Below are positions 1 to 9,100 of a DNA stretch of 19,439 bases, piece after piece. Under the pieces are notes generated by a model. That model was not told where the DNA came from. It was given only the letters and a program-made list of their open reading frames with translations, and did not search any database. Positions within the stretch are counted from its first letter, which is position 1; the number at the start of each line of letters is the position of its first letter. Position numbers and translations under genes: made by a program. Origin of the DNA: CAYZMS01 sp964479625 (GTDB lineage Bacteria; Bacteroidota; Bacteroidia; Chitinophagales; Saprospiraceae); the NCBI GenBank assembly GCA_964479625.1, contig CAYZMS010000050.1, positions 1 through 19,439 on the forward strand, given 5' to 3'.

Positions 1-169
1 CGCAGTTCTCGTCCAATAATACTTGCGTGAAGCTGATACAGCTAGCTCCAGTCTGCGCATAAGCAGTCTGGGGCATAAGTACAGCAAGGGCAGCAACTAG
101 AAAGCTGAAGCCCAAGGCGCAAGTAACCGAACGGACTGGACGAACGAAAGTAAAATTCGTCTTTCCCAT
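1..169 (-). CDS. N-terminus of a secreted protein (partial, cut by window edge)
   Basis: The minus strand opens with ATG at 169-167 and stays open to the window edge, giving 56 codons of the N-terminus. The start (MGKTNF) is followed by basic residues, then a hydrophobic stretch (GFSFLVAALAVLM) and a signal-peptidase-like site at AYAQ, about residue 39. The mature part begins TGASCISF and reaches LLDENC. A cysteine-containing start with an 'LDENC' motif resembles the first repeat of large HYR/adhesin-like T9SS exoproteins in Saprospiria; this is from memory of the family and is tentative. Export is well supported, function is not. The start is supported by the signal peptide. The upstream region holds a strong Bacteroidota-type promoter at 549-580, so the transcript would have an unusually long leader. 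Confidence 0.75.
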   Translation of the reverse strand, partial: MGKTNFTFVRPVRSVTCALGFSFLVAALAVLMPQTAYAQTGASCISFTQVLLDENC

Positions 170-255
170 AAGATTACAATTTGTAGAAATTAGGTTAAAG
201 AATAAGATTATGATAAAAAGAAATAGCCAATTCAATTGTCATACTGGTTCGTAAA

Positions 256-284
256 GGTCGTTCTTCAGGTCGCAATAGTGGTCG
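256..284. repeat. Three GGTCG motifs at 12-nt spacing
   Basis: GGTCG occurs at 256-260, 268-272 and 280-284, so the start-to-start distance is exactly 12 nt twice. The flanking bases are only partly alike. It could be a regulator-binding array or chance; nothing else identifies it. Confidence 0.3.
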
Positions 285-320
285 TCATAGAGTAGAAACA
301 AAGGCGAATCTACATATGTA

Positions 321-381
321 AATCGAAAAAATAAAGAACGAGCGAAGGAAAATTGCTCCGAAACTCGCTATTTTTTCGATT
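321..381 (-). repeat. Inverted repeat / stem-loop in leader
   Basis: AATCGAAAAAATA at 321-333 is the exact reverse complement of 369-381, a 13-bp stem. The pairing can extend by 4-5 bp (AGCGA at 341-345 with TCGCT at 365-369) across an 8-nt bulge on one side. The 3' arm on the minus strand is U-rich, so it could work as a weak terminator or attenuator. A perfect palindrome abuts it at 311-320. Confidence 0.5.
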
Positions 382-548
382 CACCCAAGTCTCAAGGGTA
401 TATTTGAAATAAATTGTTTAGGCAAGAAAACGCTGAGAACGGAAAGCTTTTCAAGCATGATCGGGATAGAACTACAGGAAAGAAACTTTCTTCCAAGTAA
501 AGAAGTGAAAGTCATTGTCATGGGATTATGTGATATTACCTACTTATA

Positions 549-580
549 CAAAAGTATTTTTTTTATCGCTGACATACAAA
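549..580 (-). promoter_or_regulatory. Bacteroidota-type promoter, reading left
   Basis: On the minus strand TTTG (580-577) is followed by 20 nt and then TACTTTTG (556-549). This is a full match to the Bacteroidota housekeeping sigma pattern TTTG-N19-21-TAnnTTTG. Transcription would start near 542 and run toward the secreted-protein start at 169, which implies a leader of about 370 nt. It lies just past the end of fadH, so it cannot serve that gene. Confidence 0.6.
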
Positions 581-632
581 CTTAGACAGGGTAAAACTGA
601 AAAAATCCGAGTTTTTAACATTATGTGGAACG

Positions 633-2651
633 CTAGAGGGCTGCAGCCAGGCGAGCAGCCTGTTCAATGGCACGTTTGGCATCCAGTTCCCGCGCTTCGT
701 CGGCTCCTCCAATGAGATATACCTCACATCCTTTCTTCTCCAGAGGAGTATAAAGAGTTTTTAGGGGCTCCTGGCCGGCACATACTATAATCTGATCAAC
801 TTCTAGTAATTTTGATTCCCCATCAACTAACAAATGTAAGCCCAGGTCGTCGATGGATTGGTAGGTGACATTAGAGATCATTTCAACTCCCTTCTTCCGA
901 AGTTCTGTTCGGTGGATCCAACCAGTAGTCTTACCTAATTTAGCACCTACTTTCCCTTTCGAACGCTGGCATAGGTAAACCGTTCTCGGAGAAGGGGCAG
1001 CCTGGGGAGCAACTACCCCTCCTGCCTGCTCAAAGCCGGTATCGATCCCCCATTCCTTTGCAAAAGCTTCGACAGTGGGAACCCCTTGCTCATTTTGATG
1101 TACCAAATAGGCCGCCACATCAAACCCAATACCACCAGCTCCAATGATTGCAGCGCGCTCACCTACATCAACAGAACCGTTGAGTACATCTGTATATCCA
1201 ACCACTTTTGGGTGATCAATCCCCGGTACCTCAATCTTACGAGGGCTAACTCCCGTAGCGAGAATAACGGCATCATACTTTTTTTGGAGAAGAAAATCGG
1301 CCTCCACCTTACGGTTAAGGTGAAGATGGACACCTTGCAGTTCAATCTGACGCTTGAAATACCGGAGCGTTTCATAAAACTCCTCCTTCCCTGGAATACG
1401 CTTCGCCAGGTTAAACTGTCCTCCAATCTGATCTGATGCTTCAAAAAGATCTACCTGGTGACCACGCTCTGCTAGTATAGTAGAACAGGCGAGCCCTGCG
1501 GGTCCGGCACCTACCACGACAATTCGTTTAGATGCATTGGTGGGCAGGTAATTTAACTCGGTTTCATAAGCTGCCCTGGGATTGACCAGGCAACTAGCCT
1601 GTTTGCGTTCGAATACATGATCCAGACAGGCCTGGTTACACCCGATACAAGTGTTGATCTCATCAGCCCGCCCTTCAGCGGCTTTTTGAACAAAAAACGG
1701 ATCTGCAAGAAAGGGCCGAGCCATGGAGATCATATCCGCCTGCCCTTCTTCTAGAATTTTTTCGGCCACCTCAGGGGTATTGATCCGGTTGGTGGTGATC
1801 AGCGGGATATTAACCTTCCCCATAAGTCGTCGAGTGACCCAACTAAAACCTCCACGGGGAACCTGGGTGGCAATGGTAGGTATTCGAGCTTCATGCCAAC
1901 CAATACCCGTATTGATGATGGTAGCCCCAGCCTCCTCCACCTTCTTTGCTAAAAACTCCACCTCCTCCCAGGTGCTCCCCTCTTCTACCAGATCTAGCAT
2001 GGACAGCCGGTAAATAAGGATAAAATCCTCCCCTACAGCTTCCCTCGTCCTTCTGATTATCTCAAGGGGGAACTGGATCCGGTTTTCATAAGAACCTCCC
2101 CATTTATCTTTCCGATGATTGGTACGCCTGACGATAAACTGATTGATCAAATACCCCTCAGATCCCATGATCTCCACTCCGTCATAACCAGCCTCCCGGG
2201 CCAGGGTAGCCGTTCGAACAAAGGCTTTGATCGTTCGCTTAATACCACGCTGGCTTAAAGCCCTCGGCTTGAAAGGAGTAATGGGTGATTTTATTGCACT
2301 GGGTGCTACAAGAAGAGGATGATAACCATAGCGACCGGTATGCAGTATTTGCATACATATTTTACCTCCTTCCTCCTGTACGGCTTGTGTGATCAGCTGA
2401 TGTTTCCTGGCTTCTGCCCGGGTACTCAACTTTGCGGAAAAAGGCCCTACCCAACCTTCTCTGTTCGGGGCAATACCCCCTGTAACTATTAATCCTACTC
2501 CTCCCCTTGCCCGTTCGGCAAAATAAGCAGCCATCCTTTCGAACCCTTTTTTTTTCTCTTCCAGCCCTGTGTGCATGGACCCCATAAGCACCCGGTTCTT
2601 CAATTGAGTGAACCCCAAATCCAAAGGCGCTAAAAGATGTGGATAGTGCAT
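633..2651 (-). CDS. fadH: 2,4-dienoyl-CoA reductase (NADPH), FadH
   Basis: This cytoplasmic flavo-iron-sulfur enzyme reduces 2,4-dienoyl-CoA during beta-oxidation of unsaturated fatty acids. At 672 residues it matches E. coli FadH (about 671) and is collinear with it. Residues 1-330 are the old-yellow-enzyme TIM barrel with FMN, starting APLDLGFTQLKNRVLMGSMH. The catalytic pair is visible as Tyr167 (GSEGYLIN) and His253 (GIGWHEARIP). The 4Fe-4S cysteines are Cys335, Cys338, Cys342 and Cys354. The FAD-binding GAGPAG lies at 381-386 and the NADPH-binding GAGGIG at 504-509. The start ATG fits the family N-terminus exactly, with AGGA just upstream. No promoter is visible ahead of it: a strong terminator for the upstream gene ends 20 nt before the start, so expression may rely on readthrough. 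Confidence 0.95.
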   Translation of the reverse strand: MHYPHLLAPLDLGFTQLKNRVLMGSMHTGLEEKKKGFERMAAYFAERARGGVGLIVTGGIAPNREGWVGPFSAKLSTRAEARKHQLITQAVQEEGGKICMQILHTGRYGYHPLLVAPSAIKSPITPFKPRALSQRGIKRTIKAFVRTATLAREAGYDGVEIMGSEGYLINQFIVRRTNHRKDKWGGSYENRIQFPLEIIRRTREAVGEDFILIYRLSMLDLVEEGSTWEEVEFLAKKVEEAGATIINTGIGWHEARIPTIATQVPRGGFSWVTRRLMGKVNIPLITTNRINTPEVAEKILEEGQADMISMARPFLADPFFVQKAAEGRADEINTCIGCNQACLDHVFERKQASCLVNPRAAYETELNYLPTNASKRIVVVGAGPAGLACSTILAERGHQVDLFEASDQIGGQFNLAKRIPGKEEFYETLRYFKRQIELQGVHLHLNRKVEADFLLQKKYDAVILATGVSPRKIEVPGIDHPKVVGYTDVLNGSVDVGERAAIIGAGGIGFDVAAYLVHQNEQGVPTVEAFAKEWGIDTGFEQAGGVVAPQAAPSPRTVYLCQRSKGKVGAKLGKTTGWIHRTELRKKGVEMISNVTYQSIDDLGLHLLVDGESKLLEVDQIIVCAGQEPLKTLYTPLEKKGCEVYLIGGADEARELDAKRAIEQAARLAAAL

Positions 2652-2670
2652 TTTCCTAGATTTCTTCGTA

Positions 2671-2716
2671 AAATAAAAAATGCCGACGGTTCTCCAAGTG
2701 AAAAAGGACCGTCGGC
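2671..2716 (-). terminator. Intrinsic terminator of the peroxidase gene
   Basis: On the minus strand GCCGACGGT (2716-2708) pairs perfectly with ACCGTCGGC (2690-2682) across a 17-nt loop. After one A it runs into TTTTTTATTTT (2680-2671 region). It lies about 47 nt after the peroxidase stop codon and only 20 nt before the fadH start. Confidence 0.88.
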
Positions 2717-2762
2717 TTTAATTTTCGCTGAGCCAGTACCTCCGCTCCAGAAGCGGACTGAT

Positions 2763-5651
2763 TTAGTTTAGCACATTCATTTTAAAACTTCGGGATTGTA
2801 AGCCATTTGAAACCCGATAGTACATCAAACCACTCCCAGGCAGTTGATCTTTCCTTAACTCAAACTGATGGGCTCCAACCCCAAATTGACCAGAGCGCTC
2901 GAGCAATACGCGCCCTGAAAGATCAAATACTTCCAGTATAATCTGGGCTGGTTCATTAAGTTCGAATGGGATTATAGTGGCATCATTAAAGGGATTAGGC
3001 TGGTTTTGCCAGACGGTAAAAGCAGACGAGCCTGCAGGAGATACGATCTTCACCCCTCTAATGCTCAAATCTTCATCGTAGGCTTCAGCCTGCATTAAGC
3101 GTTGGTCTAGGTACAAGGCGTCCTGTAGTTGAAGTGGCCTCCGAGCCCGAACGCTGATCTCAAAAAGCTTATTTTTGCCCGCTTCAAAGTTTACCTTCTC
3201 GCCTGTCCAGCTAACCATTAGCTGATTCAAGTTCTTCTCCAAATTCAATTGCTCTGAATGGAGCAGGCCATCCGGGCCATTGGAGACCTCCAGGATTTCC
3301 AGTACACGATTATCTGCTGCCAAGGCAAATTGAAACCCAGCAAGATCTTCCGAAAGCTTAGCCTGAACAGCAACGGTTCGAACTTCTCCTTCAGCTAAAG
3401 CGGCATTTTCCAGGGAAAGCTCCAAAGGGTTCTCCTTTGAACGCAAGTCCTCATCGTCCAGACTAACCGTATTATTGACGTCACCCAGCTTAATACCGAT
3501 ATATTCCTGGGACATGTCCTGGTTAGTCAAGTCGAATTCCATCGTATTCGAAACTCTTTGATCCAATGGATTTTGGAACTCATTGAATTCAAAGCTGGCA
3601 GGTATAAAGGTCCAGGCTTTTCCTGCAGGAAGATCTTCCTCTACCCGAAGGATCAACTTACGCAGCGCGATCATATCGGTAACAGAGATCGTTCCGGATT
3701 CATTAACATCGGCAGCAAAATACTGGTACGGGTTCCGAAACGGGTTAATTCCCAGGATGTGTCGTTGAATGAGGACAAGGTCATAGGTAGTAACCCCATT
3801 GGTATAATCGTCCGATAACTTATCTGCGGAAAGAGATTTGCTATCACAAGCCGGGACTCCTTCGAAACCAAACCATCCATCCTCGTCCGTTGTCCAGCTT
3901 TGGGGGCTATTCTCCATATTCAACACAACATCAACATGTGCGATGGGCTGGTGATCCATGGTATAAACAAACCCGTCTATTCCAATGGTCATATTATCAC
4001 AGATCTCATCAAATGGTGTGGCTCGAAACACATTATCCTGGATTAAATTGACCTCACTATTGCGCATGATAATGTCATGCAGGGTAGTCTTCCGGATAAA
4101 CGCCTTTTCCTTTGAACTCAGCAAGGGATCATTTTCAAAAAAGAACCGATCGCCATCTCGTAAATCCCGAAACTGGCGGGTGAGAAAGGCTGTCAGTGTT
4201 TCTCCAAAGAGCGACCCTTCCAGGCGTTTTTCAGACAGCATCCCTACCCAGGGGTCGATATTCTTCGTATCCTCGTAGACGTCTTCTAAAGCCCTGTTCA
4301 AAAGAGGATCATTTGAAATATTCTGGAAAATACGAATAGCCCCAAGCCCAAGGGCTCTTCTGTAATCCTCATAACTTCCCAGCCCACGTTCGCGACCCCG
4401 GCTAATATTAATGGCAGCCAGATCAAGGCCACCGGCCCCGGGAGCACCGAACAGGAAGTTTCGAACATCGTCAACAATGCGTGCATCCATTTGCTGCTGT
4501 GTTTGTACAGCCATTCCACGAAGAAAGGGTTCCAGGCCCTGGCCTTCGACTAGCTTAAAGGGATCAAAAAAGGCTTCCCGAAGGCTTACATGCCCTGTAG
4601 CCGATCTCCTTCCATCATTTCGTAACCGCAATAACTGGCTGTTCAAAAAGGTGTGCCCCAACCGAAAGGCAGCTCCCGTAAATCCATTGAATACCTGAGG
4701 GTGGTCCTCTTGATCATATCCCTGATAAGGAGGTAAATTCACTCCAGCAGTTGGTAACCATTCATTATAAGTTATAGAAGCGATCATTCCTCCAACCATT
4801 TTGCGGGCATGTTGATACAGATCTTCGTCATCCCATTCAGGGTGTTGCTGGGCCAGCTCATCGCACAAACGGTTATGCTCCCTTACGAATAATAAATGCA
4901 TGGATGCCAGTGCCGGGTTTTCATTAGCTCTGGGGTCTCCGGCGACAAACAACTTTTGAGTCAGTCCAACCGGGTTATCCATATGAGGTGCAGTAATATC
5001 GATAGGAGCACTAAACTCTCCCGTAAGCGTATTATAGGGGAGGTTATTCCCGCTAGACACCTTGAGCTTACCGCCCTGGAAAGTCCGCAGCCAATTTGCT
5101 TTTTCCTCATCAGATCCATACACACCTGAACCATCGATAAAAGCGGTAATAATGTTAGGGTGCTCCCTTGGGTTATCTGGATCGGAACCAGTCGTCGTAT
5201 CAAAAAGATTGCGCAAGGCTGGAATAACGGCCCGACCCTCGCCAAAGGGGTCAAACCAGGGATCCCCCTGAGGCACTGGAATTAGCATCGGTTCTTCTCC
5301 ATCGGGAGTAAGCCCAAAATCATGATCCAGAAACTGCCCCCAAACCCAGAAATAATCACTCAGGTTCATTGGATCCGCAAGGAATTGCTCATCCTGGGCA
5401 ACGAGAACGTTACTCACTTCCCGAGGGTTGGGAAGCTCCTCACCTAAAGGCATGGCAACCCCATCCACATAGCGAGCCGGAACCATCCGCCGCAAATTCT
5501 CGCCTGCTGAACCCCATTCGGGATGCATCAAATTATTATAAGTGCCATCGTAAGTTCGAAATAAGGCAATGTCTATGTCCTGGGCTTTCACCACTGGGGA
5601 ATGTAGCCAGGCAAGTGTCATTAATGCGCATAGTAGTAAAGGTCGTCCCAT
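2763..5651 (-). CDS. Secreted animal-type haem peroxidase with dockerin-like, cohesin-like and T9SS sorting domains
   Basis: The 962-residue product is exported (signal peptide about 1-23, ending VKAQ). Residues about 30-550 form an animal haem peroxidase (peroxidasin/myeloperoxidase family). By alignment with myeloperoxidase motifs the key residues are kept: Asp109 and distal His110 followed by Asp111 (QFLDHDF), catalytic Arg241 and haem-ester Glu244 (AGDPRANE), and proximal His333 (AFRLGHTF). Arg257 is in the conserved REHNR. The myeloperoxidase Met243 position is Asn here. A short carboxypeptidase-regulatory-like segment follows (about 556-600). Next is a dockerin-like pair (about 610-690) whose second Ca-loop is DVNESGTISVTD, then a cohesin-like beta region (about 725-870), and a T9SS type A sorting domain from about 880 (NQPNPFND). 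It probably oxidises halides or phenolics outside the cell; the substrate is unknown. A candidate promoter lies at 5875-5905 and a terminator follows. Confidence 0.9.
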   Translation of the reverse strand: MGRPLLLCALMTLAWLHSPVVKAQDIDIALFRTYDGTYNNLMHPEWGSAGENLRRMVPARYVDGVAMPLGEELPNPREVSNVLVAQDEQFLADPMNLSDYFWVWGQFLDHDFGLTPDGEEPMLIPVPQGDPWFDPFGEGRAVIPALRNLFDTTTGSDPDNPREHPNIITAFIDGSGVYGSDEEKANWLRTFQGGKLKVSSGNNLPYNTLTGEFSAPIDITAPHMDNPVGLTQKLFVAGDPRANENPALASMHLLFVREHNRLCDELAQQHPEWDDEDLYQHARKMVGGMIASITYNEWLPTAGVNLPPYQGYDQEDHPQVFNGFTGAAFRLGHTFLNSQLLRLRNDGRRSATGHVSLREAFFDPFKLVEGQGLEPFLRGMAVQTQQQMDARIVDDVRNFLFGAPGAGGLDLAAINISRGRERGLGSYEDYRRALGLGAIRIFQNISNDPLLNRALEDVYEDTKNIDPWVGMLSEKRLEGSLFGETLTAFLTRQFRDLRDGDRFFFENDPLLSSKEKAFIRKTTLHDIIMRNSEVNLIQDNVFRATPFDEICDNMTIGIDGFVYTMDHQPIAHVDVVLNMENSPQSWTTDEDGWFGFEGVPACDSKSLSADKLSDDYTNGVTTYDLVLIQRHILGINPFRNPYQYFAADVNESGTISVTDMIALRKLILRVEEDLPAGKAWTFIPASFEFNEFQNPLDQRVSNTMEFDLTNQDMSQEYIGIKLGDVNNTVSLDDEDLRSKENPLELSLENAALAEGEVRTVAVQAKLSEDLAGFQFALAADNRVLEILEVSNGPDGLLHSEQLNLEKNLNQLMVSWTGEKVNFEAGKNKLFEISVRARRPLQLQDALYLDQRLMQAEAYDEDLSIRGVKIVSPAGSSAFTVWQNQPNPFNDATIIPFELNEPAQIILEVFDLSGRVLLERSGQFGVGAHQFELRKDQLPGSGLMYYRVSNGLQSRSFKMNVLN

Positions 5652-6124
5652 TTGTCCTTGTTTTAGTTCATGGGTATTAAATACCGCTTAGGTTTATAAA
5701 TTGAGGTTTTTTAATTATAGTGGCAAAGAAGGCACTAGAATGAAAATCCTTCGTGTGCAAAGAGTCAAATAAATTGGGAACGTATTAAATCGGAAATTGG
5801 GCAGGGCCATCCTTTTGGTACAGGATTAGCCCTACTTGAAGGGTAGTTCCTTCCAGGACTTCTTTAGCGCCTCCCAAAAATATATAACTATTAGGGTTTA
5901 CGCAAGTAATTTTTATCACCCATCTAAACCTACTTATTCATAGAGAGGCAATAAACTTCCGGATATCCGGTTAGCCCTTTCGAATAGGTTTTAAATTTAA
6001 GGTATTGGACAACCTGTTTAAAGCTCGAATGGCCAAAAGGCCGATAATTTAAAAACGACTTCTAACCCTACTTATATTTAAGGTACAAAAATACAAATTC
6101 CCACCATTTGGAAAGGTTCGCGGG
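5652..6124. other. Divergent intergenic region between peroxidase and beta-barrel genes
   Basis: This 473-nt stretch separates two divergent genes. It holds a candidate minus-strand promoter (5875-5905), a 12-nt perfect palindrome CCGGATATCCGG (5959-5970) and a short GGCC-AAAA-GGCC hairpin (6031-6042). The motif CCTACTT recurs at about 5830, 5929 and 6067. No convincing plus-strand promoter was found for the gene at 6125; TATATTTA at 6073-6080 is the nearest match. No gene is supported here. Confidence 0.5.
5875..5905 (-). promoter_or_regulatory. Candidate Bacteroidota-type promoter of the peroxidase gene
   Basis: On the minus strand TTG (5905-5903) is followed by 20 nt and TATTTTTG (5882-5875). 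Both elements and the spacing fit the Bacteroidota pattern. Transcription would begin near 5868, giving a leader of about 215 nt for the peroxidase gene. Confidence 0.4.
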
Positions 6125-9100
6125 ATGAAACGATTTTTAATTATTTTTTTATGCTTTTTACCAGGCTTTTGTGGAATTGGCCATTTAACCGCCCAAACCC
6201 TTTCTAATCTCCAACGGGTGATCGTTGAAACCAGGGAGCCCATTCTACTTTCCGGGGACCGGCCCGTCCTCCCTGCTTCTATAATTATTATGGCCGCAGA
6301 AGACAAAATCCCCCTTCCGGATTCCAGTTGGAGCTTGCAGGGCAACCGATTAATTTGGCTGGTCGACAGCCTTCCCTTTCCCCTGGAGGTCCGTTTTCGA
6401 TTAGCTCCGATCTCTTTAACACAGTCTTTTAGCCTACTCGATAGCAGTCGTTTAACCAGGGACAGTACCGGCCCTCTAATCGGATTAGCGCTTCAACCCG
6501 AAGCGAACACCAACCCACTCATCCGGTTTCCCGGCTTGCAATACAGTGGAGCTTTCACCCGAGGGTTTTCAGTCGGGAACCGGCAAGATCTGACCCTTAA
6601 CTCCAGCTTAAATCTCCAGCTGGCCGGAGAATTAGGGGACGGTATCGGCCTTCGGGCAGCCATCAGTGATGAAAACATCCCTATTCAGCCAGAAGGCAAT
6701 ACGCGCCAACTAAGGGAATTCGATCGGGTATTCATTGCTCTAGATAAGGGCCCTAATGAATTGATCGCGGGTGACTACGAGATCAGCTCCGGCCCTGAAC
6801 ATTTCCTCCGATATTTTAAAAAATTACAGGGAGCCACCGTAAAAAACGAGCTTACTGCCGGGAAAAAACTCCAGATCAGCAACCAGGCTAGCCTGGCCGT
6901 TTCCAGAGGGAAATTTGGAAGGAACCTGCTTTCCATCCAAGAGGGAAACCAGGGGCCCTACCGACTAGAAGGTAGTCAGGGAGAACGATTTATCATCATT
7001 CTGGCCGGAACAGAAAGGGTCTGGCTGGATGGCCGTCCTTTGGAGCGGGGAGTGGAAAATGATTACATCATCGACTATAATCAGGGCGAGATCACCTTCA
7101 TGCCCCGCTTACTCATTCGGCAGGAAAGCCGTATCATCATCGAATTCGAATATGCCGACCAAAATTACCTCCGCTCCCTTTACACGCTTCAGTCCGCGAT
7201 CAGCAGCGAAGATTGGTCTTTTTATGCCCATTTATACAGTGAGCAGGACGGGCGCAACTCCAGTGATCTGAGTGAGTCAGAAATCGAAATATTGGAAGGG
7301 GCAGGCGATAATCCCTTGCTGGCAGTGGCTTCGGGGGTAAGGCAGGAAGAACTGTTCTCCCCGGGACGGGCCATGTACGAATGGCGCGACACACTAACCA
7401 GTTGTGGTTCTGACAGCATTCTGGTCTTCAGTAAAGACCCGGCCAAGGCTTTGTTTACCGCCCGTTGGACCTTTGTTGGCCAGGGAAACGGTAATTACCG
7501 GCTCGATTCTACTCAATTCGCAAATGAGCGCGTCTATCGCTGGGTGGCTCCCGACCCAACTACCTGCCGCCTTTCCGGTGATTATGCACCGGTGGTCCGC
7601 TTAACAGCCCCCAGACAGCAGCAGGTATTGACCCTTGGCGGACAGGTGAAGGTTGGGAAGGGAAACCTTCAATCCGAGCTTGCCTTCGACAATACCGACC
7701 TCAATCGTTTTTCCCAACTGGACAACAGCGATAATCAGGGACTTGCTTTTTTCGGTAGCTTTGACCAGTTGCTCCCCCTCTCCCAGGGCCCGGAACCAGA
7801 CTGGCAATTAGAAGCCGGGATTGACTATGAGTTCGTTCAGGCTACTTTCAACGGGATCGCCCCCTGGAGGAACCCGGAATTCCTTCGGGATTGGGGGTTA
7901 GCAGATTTTAGCGGCCAGACAGACGCCACATCCGCCAATGAGCAACTCGTCACCGCACGCCTTCGACTTTTGGCCCCACATACCAATATCGAATACGACC
8001 TCGGGGCTTTCCTTCGATCGAACGCCTACAGCGCACTGAGACATCGCATCCTGGCCGATTATCAAAATCCCTCCTGGCGATTGCAGATCGGAGCAGATCT
8101 GCTAAATGCGACCCAATCCGGAGCAGACCGGCAGTTTTATCGCCCCCAACTCGAAACCGCATACCGGCTTTTCAAAAACAAAAACTGGGAAATAGGAGCC
8201 GCTGCCAGCGGAGAGTTCAATCGTCGAGAAGACAGTACTTCTAAAAACCTGCTCCCCCAAAGCTTTGCTAATCACCAATACCGACTGTTCCTGCATCGAC
8301 TTTCAGAAGAAGGCTGGTCCGGTAATATGTACTTCCAAAACCGAACAGATCAACAGGCCGGAGAAGCACAATTTGAAGCATACGCCAAAACCCGAGAGCT
8401 CGGTTTTGAAGGAAGTTGGTCTGGAAAAGGGCTTCGACTGGGAGGGCAACTAACTTTCCGAAATAGGGAACTGGTCGATAGCTCCTCTCTTAATACGCTT
8501 CTGGGAAGGATCGATCTCGGTCTACAACTCTGGAAAGGCGTTATTCGGGCGAACAGTCGGTATGAACTCGGATCCGGCCAGGAACCCAGAAGAGAATTCA
8601 CCTACATCAAAGTAGCCGCAGGAGAAGGCACCTATATTTGGCAGGATAGTCTATACAATAACGATGGCATCATTCAACCCAATGAAATGGCACTTGCCCC
8701 TTTTCCCGACATCGCTGATTACATCCGGGTAAGTGTTTTTTCCAATAGCTTTATTCAGACCAATCAGGTGGGGCTTAACCAAAGCCTGCAGATAGAACCC
8801 CGTATTGCCTGGTTCAATTCAAAAGATAAATTCAGACAATTTTTAGGAAAGTTGTCGAGCCAGACCACTCTAAATGTCAACCGGAAAGTCAGCTCGGCCT
8901 CCTCCAACTTCGTCTGGAATCCCCTCCAGATCGAATTATCGGACACCAACCTGGTCTCCACAACTTCCCTTTTCCGACAGCTTCTTTTTTATAATCGAGG
9001 AGATCGCAGATTCGAACTGCAGGCAGAGTGGACGGAGAATCGTTCTAAAATCGCTCAAACGACAGGCTTTGAAAGCCGAAGCCGAAGGGAAGGGGTTCTA

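Larger units (their letters stand above)
170..548 (-). other. Long untranslated leader ahead of the partial secreted gene
   Basis: No credible gene lies here. The stretch is AT-rich and holds three spaced GGTCG motifs, a perfect 10-nt palindrome (TACATATGTA, 311-320) and a 13-bp inverted repeat (321-333 with 369-381). If the promoter at 549-580 is used, all of this is transcribed as the 5' leader of the gene starting at 169. A leader of this length is more than simple translation initiation needs, so a regulatory role is possible. No known riboswitch class was recognised. Confidence 0.4.

Noticed and set aside
541..564. Small hairpin TACTT/AAGTA followed by eight T on the plus strand, terminator-like
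   Set aside because: Only 5 bp and there is no plus-strand gene upstream; the same bases are better explained as the -7 box of a minus-strand promoter.
515..715. 66-codon plus-strand open frame
   Set aside because: It overlaps the end of fadH antisense, has no family resemblance and lies over the minus-strand promoter; likely chance.
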